From Candidatus Zhuqueibacterota bacterium (GTDB lineage Bacteria > Zhuqueibacterota > Zhuqueibacteria > Residuimicrobiales > Oceaniaggregativiventaceae), in NCBI GenBank assembly GCA_014728115.1, contig WJME01000305.1, positions 1 to 52,992 of the forward strand: DNA of 52,992 nucleotides, written 5' to 3'. Position numbers and translations under genes: made by a program. Positions 40,350 to 47,331 of this stretch are shown here, in pieces; the first letter of the stretch is position 1; every line of letters begins with the position of its first letter. A model generated the notes under the pieces. It was not told the DNA's origin and searched no databases. It saw only the letters and a list, made by a program, of their open reading frames with translations.

Positions 40350-42287
40350 ATGAAACAAGAGCCTGCTGTAGAAAAGACCGAGACGAAAAAGGGCGAGACA
40401 TTACGAAAGTGGATCAGTACGCGCCTTTTGGATGATGTATTTACAGATGAAGTGAGCCTCTTTAAACCCCATTTTGATGTCGATTATCAAGCCTACCTGC
40501 AACGATTATGGGATTCGAATCCGGAAATATTACAGTTACTTAAAAATTCCGAAACTCTGGAACAAGCCCGGGATGCCTTGTATAGTTATCTGGAAAAGGC
40601 AGAACGCAAAGTATTTACGGTCGACAACGATTTGCATATTCTCGAAAAATCCACGGTTCGAGAATGTATTCGTGTTTTCAAGAGCCTCATAGGACCGATC
40701 AATGAGTTCCGTACAGAATTTTCTGCCCTCGAGAGCCTGTGGAAACTCGCCAATAACAAACAGGGAGAGCTGACGAGCAAAATATCTGTCGGATTTATTC
40801 TAGAGTTTATTAATTTATTCCGCGGAGTCACCGGTAAATCCAATATTTACCTGGAAAATGCACAAGTTAAAAAAGGGATTCCCGGTTTTCTCAAACTCTC
40901 TGGCAGAAATGCAGCCCAAGCCAGAATGGAAATCCTCGACGATTTTGGCTCTAGTGTCAAAAAATATTTTAAAAAATATCCGTCAGGACTCGATGACGAG
41001 GTCGCAGACTGGCGCAAAGAGAATAAGGCAAAGATTCTTCGTTATTTTGGCGGAACTGAAGAAGACTGGTTGAATTATACCTGGCATCTAAAAAATGTCA
41101 TCAAAACCCCTCAGCCCCTGCTAGATCTGATCGAACTGTCCAATGAGCAAAAGGAAGCGGTGGACAATGCCGTAAAGTATAAAATCGCTTTTGGCATTAC
41201 GCCCTATTATCTCAGTCTCATGGATAGCAAGTTATCTATAGGCTATGACCATGCCATACGCGCACAAGTCATTCCTCCAAAAGAATATGTTGATCGTATG
41301 ATGGAACATCAGTCGGATAAAGATATCTGTTTTGATTTCATGGGCGAACATGATACATCGCCTATCGATTTGGTGACTCGTCGGTATCCGTTTATAGCAA
41401 TTCTGAAACCATTCAATACATGTGCACAAATCTGTGTCTATTGTCAAAGAAATTGGGAAATCGAAAGGGTACTCGAACCCCGGGCACTCGCTTCCAGACA
41501 AAAGATCGAGCAGGCACTTTCCTGGCTCGATGAGCACAAGAGCATAGGCGATGTTTTAATTACCGGAGGAGATCCTTTGGTGATGAACGACTCACAGTTG
41601 GAAAAAGTCCTGTCTGTTCTGGCGCAAAAGCAACAGATATATCGTATACGAATTGGCAGCCGAACACCTGTCGTATTGCCCATGAGATTTACAGACAATT
41701 TGATAAAACTCTTGTCGCAATATCACAATCCGCCCACACTGGAAATTGCGCTCGTCACCCATTTTGAACACTCGTATGAAATTACAAAGGATGCCTTTTC
41801 TGCAATACAAAAATTGCGGCAGGCCGGAATCAGCATCTATAATCAACAGGTCTATACCCTGGAAAATTCACGGCGTTTTGAACTTGCCAAATTGAGACGG
41901 GATCTAAAGTCCATTGGTGTCGATCCCTATTATACCTTTAACATGAAGGGCAAAGAAGAGACCAGCCGCTATATGGTGCCGATTGCCCGAATCCTGCAAG
42001 AGAGAAAAGAGGAAGCCAGATTGTTGCCGGGTTTGGATCGCACGGATGAGCCGGTGTTCAATGTTCCCCGTCTGGGTAAAAACCACCTGAGAGCCGGCCA
42101 GGACCGAAAGCTGGTCATGATCTTACCCGATGGAAGCCGTGTCTATGAATTTCATCCCTGGGAAAAAAATATCACTCCCATTCCTCCCTACAATTATGTC
42201 GATGTTCCGATCTATGATTATCTTGAAGAACTGGCCTCAAGAGGTGAAAATATCAGGGATTATCGGACCATCTGGTTTTATTATTGA
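40350..42287 (+). CDS. KamA-family (lysine 2,3-aminomutase-like) radical SAM protein with long N-terminal extension
   Basis: The 645-residue radical SAM enzyme has the cluster motif Cys358-x3-Cys362-x2-Cys365. Around it is the KamA frame: a Trp-Leu-Asn-Tyr-Thr-Trp-His-Leu-Lys-Asn segment near 240, Ile-Thr-Pro-Tyr-Tyr-Leu-Ser-Leu-Met-Asp near 283-292, and Val-Leu-Ile-Thr-Gly-Gly-Asp-Pro-Leu after the cluster. Known aminomutases are about 420 residues; this one carries about 215 extra N-terminal residues, largely helical. The aminomutase PLP motif Pro-Gly-Gly-Gly-Gly-Lys is replaced by Val-Pro-Arg-Leu-Gly-Lys-Asn. It may act on another substrate or not use PLP the usual way. GAGG precedes the ATG. 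Confidence 0.85.
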   Translation: MKQEPAVEKTETKKGETLRKWISTRLLDDVFTDEVSLFKPHFDVDYQAYLQRLWDSNPEILQLLKNSETLEQARDALYSYLEKAERKVFTVDNDLHILEKSTVRECIRVFKSLIGPINEFRTEFSALESLWKLANNKQGELTSKISVGFILEFINLFRGVTGKSNIYLENAQVKKGIPGFLKLSGRNAAQARMEILDDFGSSVKKYFKKYPSGLDDEVADWRKENKAKILRYFGGTEEDWLNYTWHLKNVIKTPQPLLDLIELSNEQKEAVDNAVKYKIAFGITPYYLSLMDSKLSIGYDHAIRAQVIPPKEYVDRMMEHQSDKDICFDFMGEHDTSPIDLVTRRYPFIAILKPFNTCAQICVYCQRNWEIERVLEPRALASRQKIEQALSWLDEHKSIGDVLITGGDPLVMNDSQLEKVLSVLAQKQQIYRIRIGSRTPVVLPMRFTDNLIKLLSQYHNPPTLEIALVTHFEHSYEITKDAFSAIQKLRQAGISIYNQQVYTLENSRRFELAKLRRDLKSIGVDPYYTFNMKGKEETSRYMVPIARILQERKEEARLLPGLDRTDEPVFNVPRLGKNHLRAGQDRKLVMILPDGSRVYEFHPWEKNITPIPPYNYVDVPIYDYLEELASRGENIRDYRTIWFYY

Positions 42288-42293
42288 GCGATC

Positions 42294-42330
42294 ACGCCCC
42301 ATGGGCCTTTCTCCATGGGGCGTTGGTTTA
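42294..42330 (+). terminator. Intrinsic terminator after the radical SAM gene
   Basis: A perfect 11-bp stem ACGCCCCATGG/CCATGGGGCGT (42294-42304 with 42313-42323) has an 8-nt loop. The following TGGTTTA tail is only moderately T-rich. Confidence 0.75.
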
Positions 42331-42439
42331 CATGTTGAGTCATTCTCCGTACCATTGCTTCACAAATCCCGTTTCATTTCTGTTAGCCCATTTAGACTAA
42401 AAACAATAAAAACAGAAGATTAATCTTTTTTTGTCATTT

Positions 42440-42455
42440 TGGCATGCTTATTGTC
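42440..42455 (+). promoter_or_regulatory. Sigma-54 (RpoN) type promoter, copy 3
   Basis: TGGCAT-N5-TTGTC: GG at 42441-42442, N10, GT at 42453-42454. This is the same element as at 3440 and 6166. It lies 46 bp before the HPF ATG and just past the upstream terminator. Confidence 0.65.
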
Positions 42456-42501
42456 ATTCATTATACAAAGAGTAACCAAATTCTTAAAAAAAGAGGTGTT
42501 T

Positions 42502-42831
42502 ATGCAGGTACCCCTTGAAATTGCTTATCGAGGTATCGATCCCAATCCGGAAATGGATGACTTGATTCGTGAAAAGACAGCTAAACTTGAGCAAGTGTGT
42601 GATTATATGACCAGTTGCCGGGTCGTGGTCGAAAAAAAGCAGGAACATCAATCAAGTGGTAACCCCTTTAGAGTGAGATTGGATATCAATGTACCCCACG
42701 ACAATCGCATTGTCGTGACCGAAGGTGAAGGCGGTACCGATATGCACGCCAATGTTTATCAGATCATTCGCAGTGCATTTAAAACCGCTCAAAGACAAAC
42801 AAGAGAGCTAGTCGAACAACAGAGAAGTTGA
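42502..42831 (+). CDS. HPF/RaiA-family ribosome hibernation protein
   Basis: The 109-residue protein has the S30AE fold pattern: a first strand Pro-Leu-Glu-Ile-Ala-Tyr-Arg-Gly-Ile, a helix with Leu-Ile-Arg-Glu-Lys-Thr-Ala-Lys-Leu, Ser-Cys-Arg-Val-Val-Val-Glu, a further strand Phe-Arg-Val-Arg-Leu-Asp-Ile-Asn-Val-Pro, and a last basic helix. Family members bind the 30S decoding region and park ribosomes when growth stops; they were once called sigma-54 modulation proteins. The frame extends to 42439, but ATG 42502 has AGAGGTG before it. The upstream sigma-54-type promoter and the coupled propeller gene suggest a stress operon. Confidence 0.85.
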   Translation: MQVPLEIAYRGIDPNPEMDDLIREKTAKLEQVCDYMTSCRVVVEKKQEHQSSGNPFRVRLDINVPHDNRIVVTEGEGGTDMHANVYQIIRSAFKTAQRQTRELVEQQRS

Positions 42832-42832
42832 A

Positions 42833-43795
42833 ATGAATATTCATGAAAATCATATCGCCATTGCCACAAAAAACGGATTATTACTCGGAGAACGCGATGA
42901 TCTCTCATCGCTGAACAGGATATTAGAGCCACACCATATTACTTGTGTTGCTGGTAAAGACAGAATGATCTATGCCGGTTCGCATGACGGATTGTTTTGT
43001 TCCGATGACAGGGGGAAAAATTGGACAGAGTGCACACCAGAACCCGGATATGAACACATCAGATCCATAAAGATCATTGATAATCAACAGGAGCGTATCC
43101 TCCTCGGGACCGAGCCTGCGATGGTCTTTTATAGTACGGATCACGGCAAACAGTGGCATCCCAGCCATGAGGTAGCACGATTAAGGGATCGCTATGAATG
43201 GTCTTTGCCCTATTCTCCAAGAAAAGGATGTATTCGGGATTTTTCACAATTGGGGGATATCATATTCTCGGCTGCAGAACAGGGAGGTGTTCTACGCTCC
43301 GCAGACCACGGGTTTACCTGGCAAATGGTTGGCGGCTATACAGATCCTCGTGGTGCACAAGAGGGAACGATCCATAACGATGTTCATCGGGTTTATACCC
43401 TGAAAAATCTGATAAATTTGGTTTGGAGTTGCACAGGGGGCGGCTTTTTTTACTCTGAGAATCAAGGCAATAGCTGGAATCGGCTATATGATGCTTATTG
43501 CCGGGCTGTGTGGATAGATATCGAAAATCCGGATCATATGATATTGGGATCTGCTCAAGGCCCTGATCGCATGGGTGAAATTGTCGAAACAAAGGATGGC
43601 AATACCTGGCAATCTGTCAATGATGGAAGCGGAGCGCCTTGGGAAAAGTCCATGGTCGAAAAATTCGTTCGTGGCAATGAAAATATTTATATGATTTTGT
43701 CTGATGGACGCGTTTTTTCATCAGACAAGAAAAATATAAAATGGCAACAAATATGGCCGGAAATCGATAATGTGGTCGATATACACTTTTTCTAG
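42833..43795 (+). CDS. BNR/Asp-box beta-propeller protein
   Basis: The 320-residue protein has at least four Asp-box repeats (Ser-x-Asp-x-Gly-x-x-Trp type): Ser-Asp-Asp-Arg-Gly-Lys-Asn-Trp (about 57), Ser-Thr-Asp-His-Gly-Lys-Gln-Trp (about 101), Ser-Ala-Asp-His-Gly-Phe-Thr-Trp (about 156), and Ser-Glu-Asn-Gln-Gly-Asn-Ser-Trp (about 211). A degenerate fifth is near 258. It resembles sialidase/Vps10-type propellers such as photosystem stability factors, without catalytic Arg or Tyr sets I can identify. There is no signal peptide, so it is cytoplasmic, which is less usual for this fold. It begins one base after the HPF stop and must be co-transcribed with it. Confidence 0.85.
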   Translation: MNIHENHIAIATKNGLLLGERDDLSSLNRILEPHHITCVAGKDRMIYAGSHDGLFCSDDRGKNWTECTPEPGYEHIRSIKIIDNQQERILLGTEPAMVFYSTDHGKQWHPSHEVARLRDRYEWSLPYSPRKGCIRDFSQLGDIIFSAAEQGGVLRSADHGFTWQMVGGYTDPRGAQEGTIHNDVHRVYTLKNLINLVWSCTGGGFFYSENQGNSWNRLYDAYCRAVWIDIENPDHMILGSAQGPDRMGEIVETKDGNTWQSVNDGSGAPWEKSMVEKFVRGNENIYMILSDGRVFSSDKKNIKWQQIWPEIDNVVDIHFF

Positions 43796-43833
43796 CCATT
43801 CTCCAAGAGAACAATTGAAAATAGGAGGGACCT

Positions 43834-44067
43834 ATGGGAAAATGCAACGTATGTGGAAACGAATATGACAAATCATTTGTCATTGAAAAGGCGGGCAACA
43901 GCTATGAATTCGATTGCTTTGAATGCGCCATTCATGCTATGGCGCCAGTGTGCACCCATTGTGGGGTCAAAGTTTTGGGGCATGGCCATGAAAGCGATTC
44001 TGGGATTTTTTGCAGTGCTTTTTGTGCCAGCAAAAAAGGCGTTCACGAATTGCAGGACAGGGTCTGA
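43834..44067 (+). CDS. Cys-rich small zinc-binding-type protein
   Basis: The 77-residue protein has eight cysteines in four pairs (Cys4/7, 28/31, 40/43, 60/64), several His (including His50 and His52), and a short Asp-Cys-Phe-Glu-Cys-Ala-Ile-His segment. The pattern is that of a treble-clef or YHS-like zinc protein (sometimes labelled prokaryotic metallothionein). A metal-binding or redox role is likely; nothing more can be said. GGAGGG precedes the ATG. It follows the propeller gene by 38 bp and may close the HPF operon. Confidence 0.75.
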   Translation: MGKCNVCGNEYDKSFVIEKAGNSYEFDCFECAIHAMAPVCTHCGVKVLGHGHESDSGIFCSAFCASKKGVHELQDRV

Positions 44068-44192
44068 TCTCTTTTGAGTTCAATTCTGCCAAGATTGAAG
44101 CAAGCGATAAGAATGGTATTCCGGCAATTCATTCAGGCCTGCTGCAGTTCAGAAACCGGATAAACAGACAGGTATTTTATTCGTATACAAAG

Positions 44193-44235
44193 ATCAAGAA
44201 TACCCAAAGCACAGAGGGTATTCTTGATTATCTTC
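44193..44235 (+). terminator. Intrinsic terminator downstream of the Cys-rich gene
   Basis: A perfect 13-bp stem ATCAAGAATACCC/GGGTATTCTTGAT (44193-44205 with 44216-44228) has a 10-nt loop and is followed by a T-rich tail. The rest of 44068-44326 shows no gene. Confidence 0.75.
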
Positions 44236-44326
44236 TTTTGCTCTCCTCAGAAAAAGTCTCTTTTATTTTCGACAATCATTTATTACTTTTCTCTATCTAT
44301 TTTTTAACCTAACATCAGGGTTTAAT

Positions 44327-44695
44327 ATGTACACATTAACCGTTTCGTCCCGTTTTTCGGCAGCGCACCACCTCATAAACTATCCAGGTCCATGCCAGAG
44401 GATTCACGGCCATAATTATAGAGTAAAAATCAGCATAACAGCGACCCGGTTGGATGATATGGGAATGGTGATGGATTTGATGGATCTGCAATCCTTGCTG
44501 AACAAATGCGTGGGGCAATTCGATCATCAATATTTGAACAAGATTCCACCCTTTGATGCGCTCAATCCCACCAGCGAAAATTTCTCGCGTTATATTTTTG
44601 AGTGGATTGAACAAAAATTGCCCGAACACATTACTTTAAAAACAGTGGAATTTTTCGAAACTGAAGACTATTCAGTAAAGTATGAAAAATCTTGA
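44327..44695 (+). CDS. queD: 6-carboxytetrahydropterin synthase QueD
   Basis: QueD makes 6-carboxy-5,6,7,8-tetrahydropterin, an early intermediate in queuosine (tRNA modification) synthesis. The 122-residue enzyme has the zinc ligands His14, His27 and His29 (in Ser-Ala-Ala-His and His-Gly-His-Asn-Tyr), the catalytic Cys23 just before His27, Phe-Asp-His-Gln-Tyr-Leu-Asn near 65, and Pro-Thr-Ser-Glu-Asn-Phe near 80. No other que gene is nearby and no preQ1 riboswitch is evident upstream. A 6-pyruvoyl-tetrahydropterin synthase is the alternative within the same family. Confidence 0.92.
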   Translation: MYTLTVSSRFSAAHHLINYPGPCQRIHGHNYRVKISITATRLDDMGMVMDLMDLQSLLNKCVGQFDHQYLNKIPPFDALNPTSENFSRYIFEWIEQKLPEHITLKTVEFFETEDYSVKYEKS

Positions 44696-44703
44696 AAAAA
44701 GGC

Positions 44704-44731
44704 TTGATTTTTATTCATTTAATCCTAAATT
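44704..44731 (+). promoter_or_regulatory. Candidate sigma-70-type promoter of the aromatic operon
   Basis: TTGATT (44704-44709), a 16-nt spacer and TAAATT (44726-44731) stand about 40 bp before the leader-peptide ATG. CATAAT at 44732 is an alternative -10. The elements are imperfect. Confidence 0.4.
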
Positions 44732-44773
44732 CATAATGGGTAATCATTGGACATTTGTTCTAAAGGAAACTTG

Positions 44774-44854
44774 ATGAAGGGCTGTTTCAGCGACATTTTT
44801 TACTTTTTTTATTATTATTTTCTCTTTCGTGATCGTGGAGGGATAGGCAAATAG
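44774..44854 (+). CDS. Phe/Tyr-rich attenuator leader peptide of the aromatic operon
   Basis: The 26-codon frame ATG 44774 to TAG 44854 has AAAGGA 6 nt before the start. Between residues 5 and 18, ten of fourteen codons are aromatic: Phe at 5, 9, 11, 12, 16 and 18, and Tyr at 10, 13, 14 and 15. There is no Trp. It stands just before an antiterminator/terminator pair and the Phe/Tyr biosynthetic genes. This is the classical design of a translation-coupled attenuator, in which charged tRNA-Phe and tRNA-Tyr levels set ribosome position. The peptide itself needs no function. Confidence 0.88.
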   Translation: MKGCFSDIFYFFYYYFLFRDRGGIGK

Positions 44855-44916
44855 TATTCTCTTTAATGTAAAGAATCGCCCACTATCCCTTTCAAAGGTT
44901 AGTGGGCTTTTTTTTT
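44839..44916 (+). promoter_or_regulatory. Transcription attenuator (antiterminator and intrinsic terminator) before the aro genes
   Basis: Terminator: GCCCACTA (44878-44885) pairs with TAGTGGGC (44900-44907) and is followed by nine T (44908-44916). Antiterminator: AGGGATAG (44839-44846), inside the last codons of the leader, pairs perfectly with CTATCCCT (44883-44890), which overlaps the terminator's left arm, so the two are exclusive. A ribosome stalled at the Phe/Tyr codons leaves 44839-44846 free and the operon is read. One that reaches the stop at 44852 covers it and the terminator forms. Leader protection pairing (1:2) is not obvious. Confidence 0.88.
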
Positions 44917-44928
44917 GGGAGCCAGTGT

Positions 44929-45198
44929 ATGCAAATTGAGCAGTTGAGAAAAAGAGTTGATGATCTGGATGAACAATTGTTATCTTTGATGAACGAACGT
45001 GCCAGGTTAGCCTTGCAAATCGGAGAACTCAAGCAAAAACAAAATATAGAAATTGTCAATATCGATCGTGAAAAACAGGTTCTTGACCGTCTGGCAGGCT
45101 TGAGTGGGGGACCGCTTGCTGAAAAACATATACGCACCATTTTTGGCAATATTGTCAGTGCCTGCCGTGATCTACAACTCTACGAGGAGGAGCATTAG
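44929..45198 (+). CDS. Chorismate mutase (AroQ type)
   Basis: The enzyme rearranges chorismate to prephenate, the branch point to Phe and Tyr. The 89-residue all-helical AroQ domain begins Ile-Glu-Gln-Leu-Arg-Lys-Arg-Val-Asp-Asp-Leu-Asp-Glu-Gln-Leu and carries the expected catalytic Arg in the first helix, Arg-x-x-Leu-Ala-x-x-Ile-Gly-Glu-Leu-Lys, and Asp-Arg-Glu-Lys-Gln-Val-Leu. It is free-standing, not fused to a dehydratase or DAHP synthase. The frame opens at TTG 44902 inside the terminator; ATG 44929 lies after it and is chosen. It is first in the nine-gene operon. Confidence 0.9.
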   Translation: MQIEQLRKRVDDLDEQLLSLMNERARLALQIGELKQKQNIEIVNIDREKQVLDRLAGLSGGPLAEKHIRTIFGNIVSACRDLQLYEEEH

Positions 45199-46212
45199 GT
45201 GGTAATTGTAATGAAAGATAATGCGACTGATGACCAAATCAAGGCGGTTTCCGGTCGTCTTGAACAAGCCGGTTTTCAAGTGCATGTGGTAAAGGGTGTG
45301 AATCAGACAATTCTCGGCGCACTGGGAGACAAGCGCGGTATCGATCTGCGCACCTGGGAAATTATGGACGGTGTCTATGAGGTCTTGCGCATAACCGAAC
45401 CCTACAAACTGGCCAGTCGCACGTTTCATGCGGAAAATACCGTCATACATATCCGTGATGTAACGATCGGTGCAGAGGAAATCGTGATTATGGCTGGTCC
45501 CTGTTCCATAGAGAGCGATGAACAATTAATGACCATCGGTAAAGAGATCAAACATGCCGGTGCCAAAATATTGCGAGGCGGAGCGTTCAAGCCCAGAACT
45601 TCTCCATATTCTTTTCAGGGACTCGGTGAACAGGGATTGAGTATTATGCAGAGCGTCGGCAAGGAACTGAATATGCCTACGATTACAGAGGTTATGGAAG
45701 CCAGCCAACTCGATTTGATTCTAAAGTACGTCGATATTGTGCAGGTGGGCGCTCGAAATATGCAAAACTTTTCCCTGTTGAAAGAATTGGGCAAAATTGA
45801 CCGTCCCATTTTGCTCAAGCGAGGTCTTTCCGCTACCATCGAAGAGTTGCTCATGGCAGCGGAATATATCATGTCCGGTGGGAATTACAATGTGATTCTT
45901 TGCGAACGGGGTATCCGCACTTTTGAGCAAGCCACTCGAAATACTATGGACATTTCCGCAATTCCTGTGGTGCAAAGCATGAGTCACTTGCCCATTGTGT
46001 CAGATCCCAGTCACGGCACAGGACGCAGAGACAAGGTCGTTCCCATGGCTCGTGCTTCTGTGGCTGCAGGAGCAAATGGATTGATTATCGAAGTGCATCA
46101 TGATCCGGATCATGCCTGGTCTGATGGTGCCCAATCTCTTTATCCAAAACAATTCTCACGCATGATGGAAGAATTGCGTATGATAGCCTGGGCTATCGGT
46201 AGAACATTGTGA
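45199..46212 (+). CDS. aroF: 3-deoxy-7-phosphoheptulonate (DAHP) synthase, type I-beta with N-terminal regulatory domain
   Basis: The enzyme joins phosphoenolpyruvate and erythrose 4-phosphate, the first shikimate-pathway step. The 337 residues have an N-terminal ferredoxin-like domain of about 70 residues (Met-Lys-Asp-Asn-Ala-Thr-Asp-Asp-Gln-Ile...), like the Thermotoga enzyme where Tyr or Phe binds. The TIM-barrel follows, with Met-Ala-Gly-Pro-Cys-Ser-Ile-Glu-Ser, Arg-Gly-Gly-Ala-Phe-Lys-Pro-Arg-Thr-Ser-Pro-Tyr, Leu-Lys-Arg-Gly, and Asp-Pro-Ser-His-Gly-Thr-Gly. The GTG start abuts the mutase stop; AGGAGGAG is 6 nt upstream. Feedback inhibition by Tyr/Phe is likely. Confidence 0.95.
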   Translation: MVIVMKDNATDDQIKAVSGRLEQAGFQVHVVKGVNQTILGALGDKRGIDLRTWEIMDGVYEVLRITEPYKLASRTFHAENTVIHIRDVTIGAEEIVIMAGPCSIESDEQLMTIGKEIKHAGAKILRGGAFKPRTSPYSFQGLGEQGLSIMQSVGKELNMPTITEVMEASQLDLILKYVDIVQVGARNMQNFSLLKELGKIDRPILLKRGLSATIEELLMAAEYIMSGGNYNVILCERGIRTFEQATRNTMDISAIPVVQSMSHLPIVSDPSHGTGRRDKVVPMARASVAAGANGLIIEVHHDPDHAWSDGAQSLYPKQFSRMMEELRMIAWAIGRTL

Positions 46213-46219
46213 GGAGCCT

Positions 46220-47329
46220 ATGTCGGAAATTAAATCGTTTAATAATATTTTGATTGTCGGTCTGGGTCTTATCGGCGGTTCGCTCGCCACCGCATTAAAA
46301 CGCAAAGGATTCAGCGGCAATATCCTGGCCGTGGACAAGGAAGAAATTCTCAATAAAGCCATTACCAGAAATCTTATCGATAAAAGCTATTCACAAGACC
46401 AGTTGAAAGAAGCGGTTGAAGAAGCGGAATTGATCATTCTGTGTACGCCCATAACCGAAATTATCGAGCTATTAAAAGTGATTGCACCCTGGACAAAACC
46501 GGGTACCCTGATTAGCGATGTAGGAAGCACAAAAAGAAAAATTGTTGAAACTGCCAATATTTATTTGCCCGCCCATTGTCACTTTATCGGGGGACATCCT
46601 ATGGCAGGTTCCGAGTTTCGGGGTCTCGATGCTGCAGATGCATTTTTGTTTGAAAACACGACCTATGTTCTCACCCCTAACAGACCCACACAGGAAGCCA
46701 TACGCCGCGCTTTTGGTGAACTCTTGGAATTCATAGGGGCCAAGGTGCTGCTGCTGTCTGCCCAGCTTCATGACGAGATAGCTGCGGCAGTGAGTCATCT
46801 GCCTCAGGTGACTTCGGTTGGGCTCATGAATCTCGTCAATGACCGCCAAAATGAAAGCTCTTACTTTTTAAAGATGGCTGCCGGTGGTTTCAGGGATATG
46901 ACTCGCGTCTCTTCCAGCCCTTATGGGATCTGGGAAGACATTATTGAAACCAATAATGATATGATTGCCAAATTTCTCAATGACTATATTCGCGAACTGG
47001 AGCATCTCAAACATCTGTTGTTGGAAAACAATCTCTGCAAGTATTTCGAGCGAGCCGCCCGGGCGAGATTGTCGATCCCAAAGGATACCAAAGGTTTCCT
47101 CAAACCCCATTATGATGTCTCTGTTTCTGTTGAGGATAAACCGGGAATGATTGCCGGGATTACACGGATTTTATCCAAAGAGCAAATCAATATCAAAGAT
47201 ATCGAAGTCTTGAAAATCCGGGAGAATGAAGGAGGAACCATTCGTCTTGCTTTTGCATCTGAAAATGATCGTGAACGAGCTATTGGCTTTTTAATTCAGA
47301 ATGGATATGAATGTAGAAAGAGAGAATAG
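46220..47329 (+). CDS. tyrA: Prephenate dehydrogenase with C-terminal ACT domain
   Basis: TyrA oxidatively decarboxylates prephenate to 4-hydroxyphenylpyruvate for tyrosine. The 369-residue protein has the NAD-binding Gly-Leu-Gly-Leu-Ile-Gly-Gly-Ser-Leu (14-22). Gly-Gly-His-Pro-Met-Ala-Gly-Ser-Glu (about 123-131) and His-Asp-x-x-x-Ala-Ala-Val-Ser-His-Leu-Pro (about 184-195) mark the prephenate site. An ACT domain (about 293-369) starts at Val-Ser-Val-Glu-Asp-Lys-Pro-Gly-Met. The ACT domain suggests allosteric control by an aromatic amino acid. Start has GAGG upstream; aroA begins 2 bp after its stop. Confidence 0.95.
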   Translation: MSEIKSFNNILIVGLGLIGGSLATALKRKGFSGNILAVDKEEILNKAITRNLIDKSYSQDQLKEAVEEAELIILCTPITEIIELLKVIAPWTKPGTLISDVGSTKRKIVETANIYLPAHCHFIGGHPMAGSEFRGLDAADAFLFENTTYVLTPNRPTQEAIRRAFGELLEFIGAKVLLLSAQLHDEIAAAVSHLPQVTSVGLMNLVNDRQNESSYFLKMAAGGFRDMTRVSSSPYGIWEDIIETNNDMIAKFLNDYIRELEHLKHLLLENNLCKYFERAARARLSIPKDTKGFLKPHYDVSVSVEDKPGMIAGITRILSKEQINIKDIEVLKIRENEGGTIRLAFASENDRERAIGFLIQNGYECRKRE

Positions 47330-47331
47330 TC

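Noticed and set aside
44010..44312. 100-residue plus-strand frame after the Cys-rich gene
   Set aside because: It overlaps the Cys-rich gene in another frame and runs through a perfect 13-bp terminator hairpin; no ribosome site.
44228..44326. Possible preQ1 riboswitch upstream of queD
   Set aside because: No preQ1-type compact pseudoknot or conserved A-rich tail could be found; the nearest structure is the terminator at 44193.
44740..44916. T-box riboswitch reading of the aromatic leader
   Set aside because: The leader is too short for a stem I/specifier domain and no T-box sequence (TGGNACCGCG type) is present; the aromatic-rich reading frame explains the region better.
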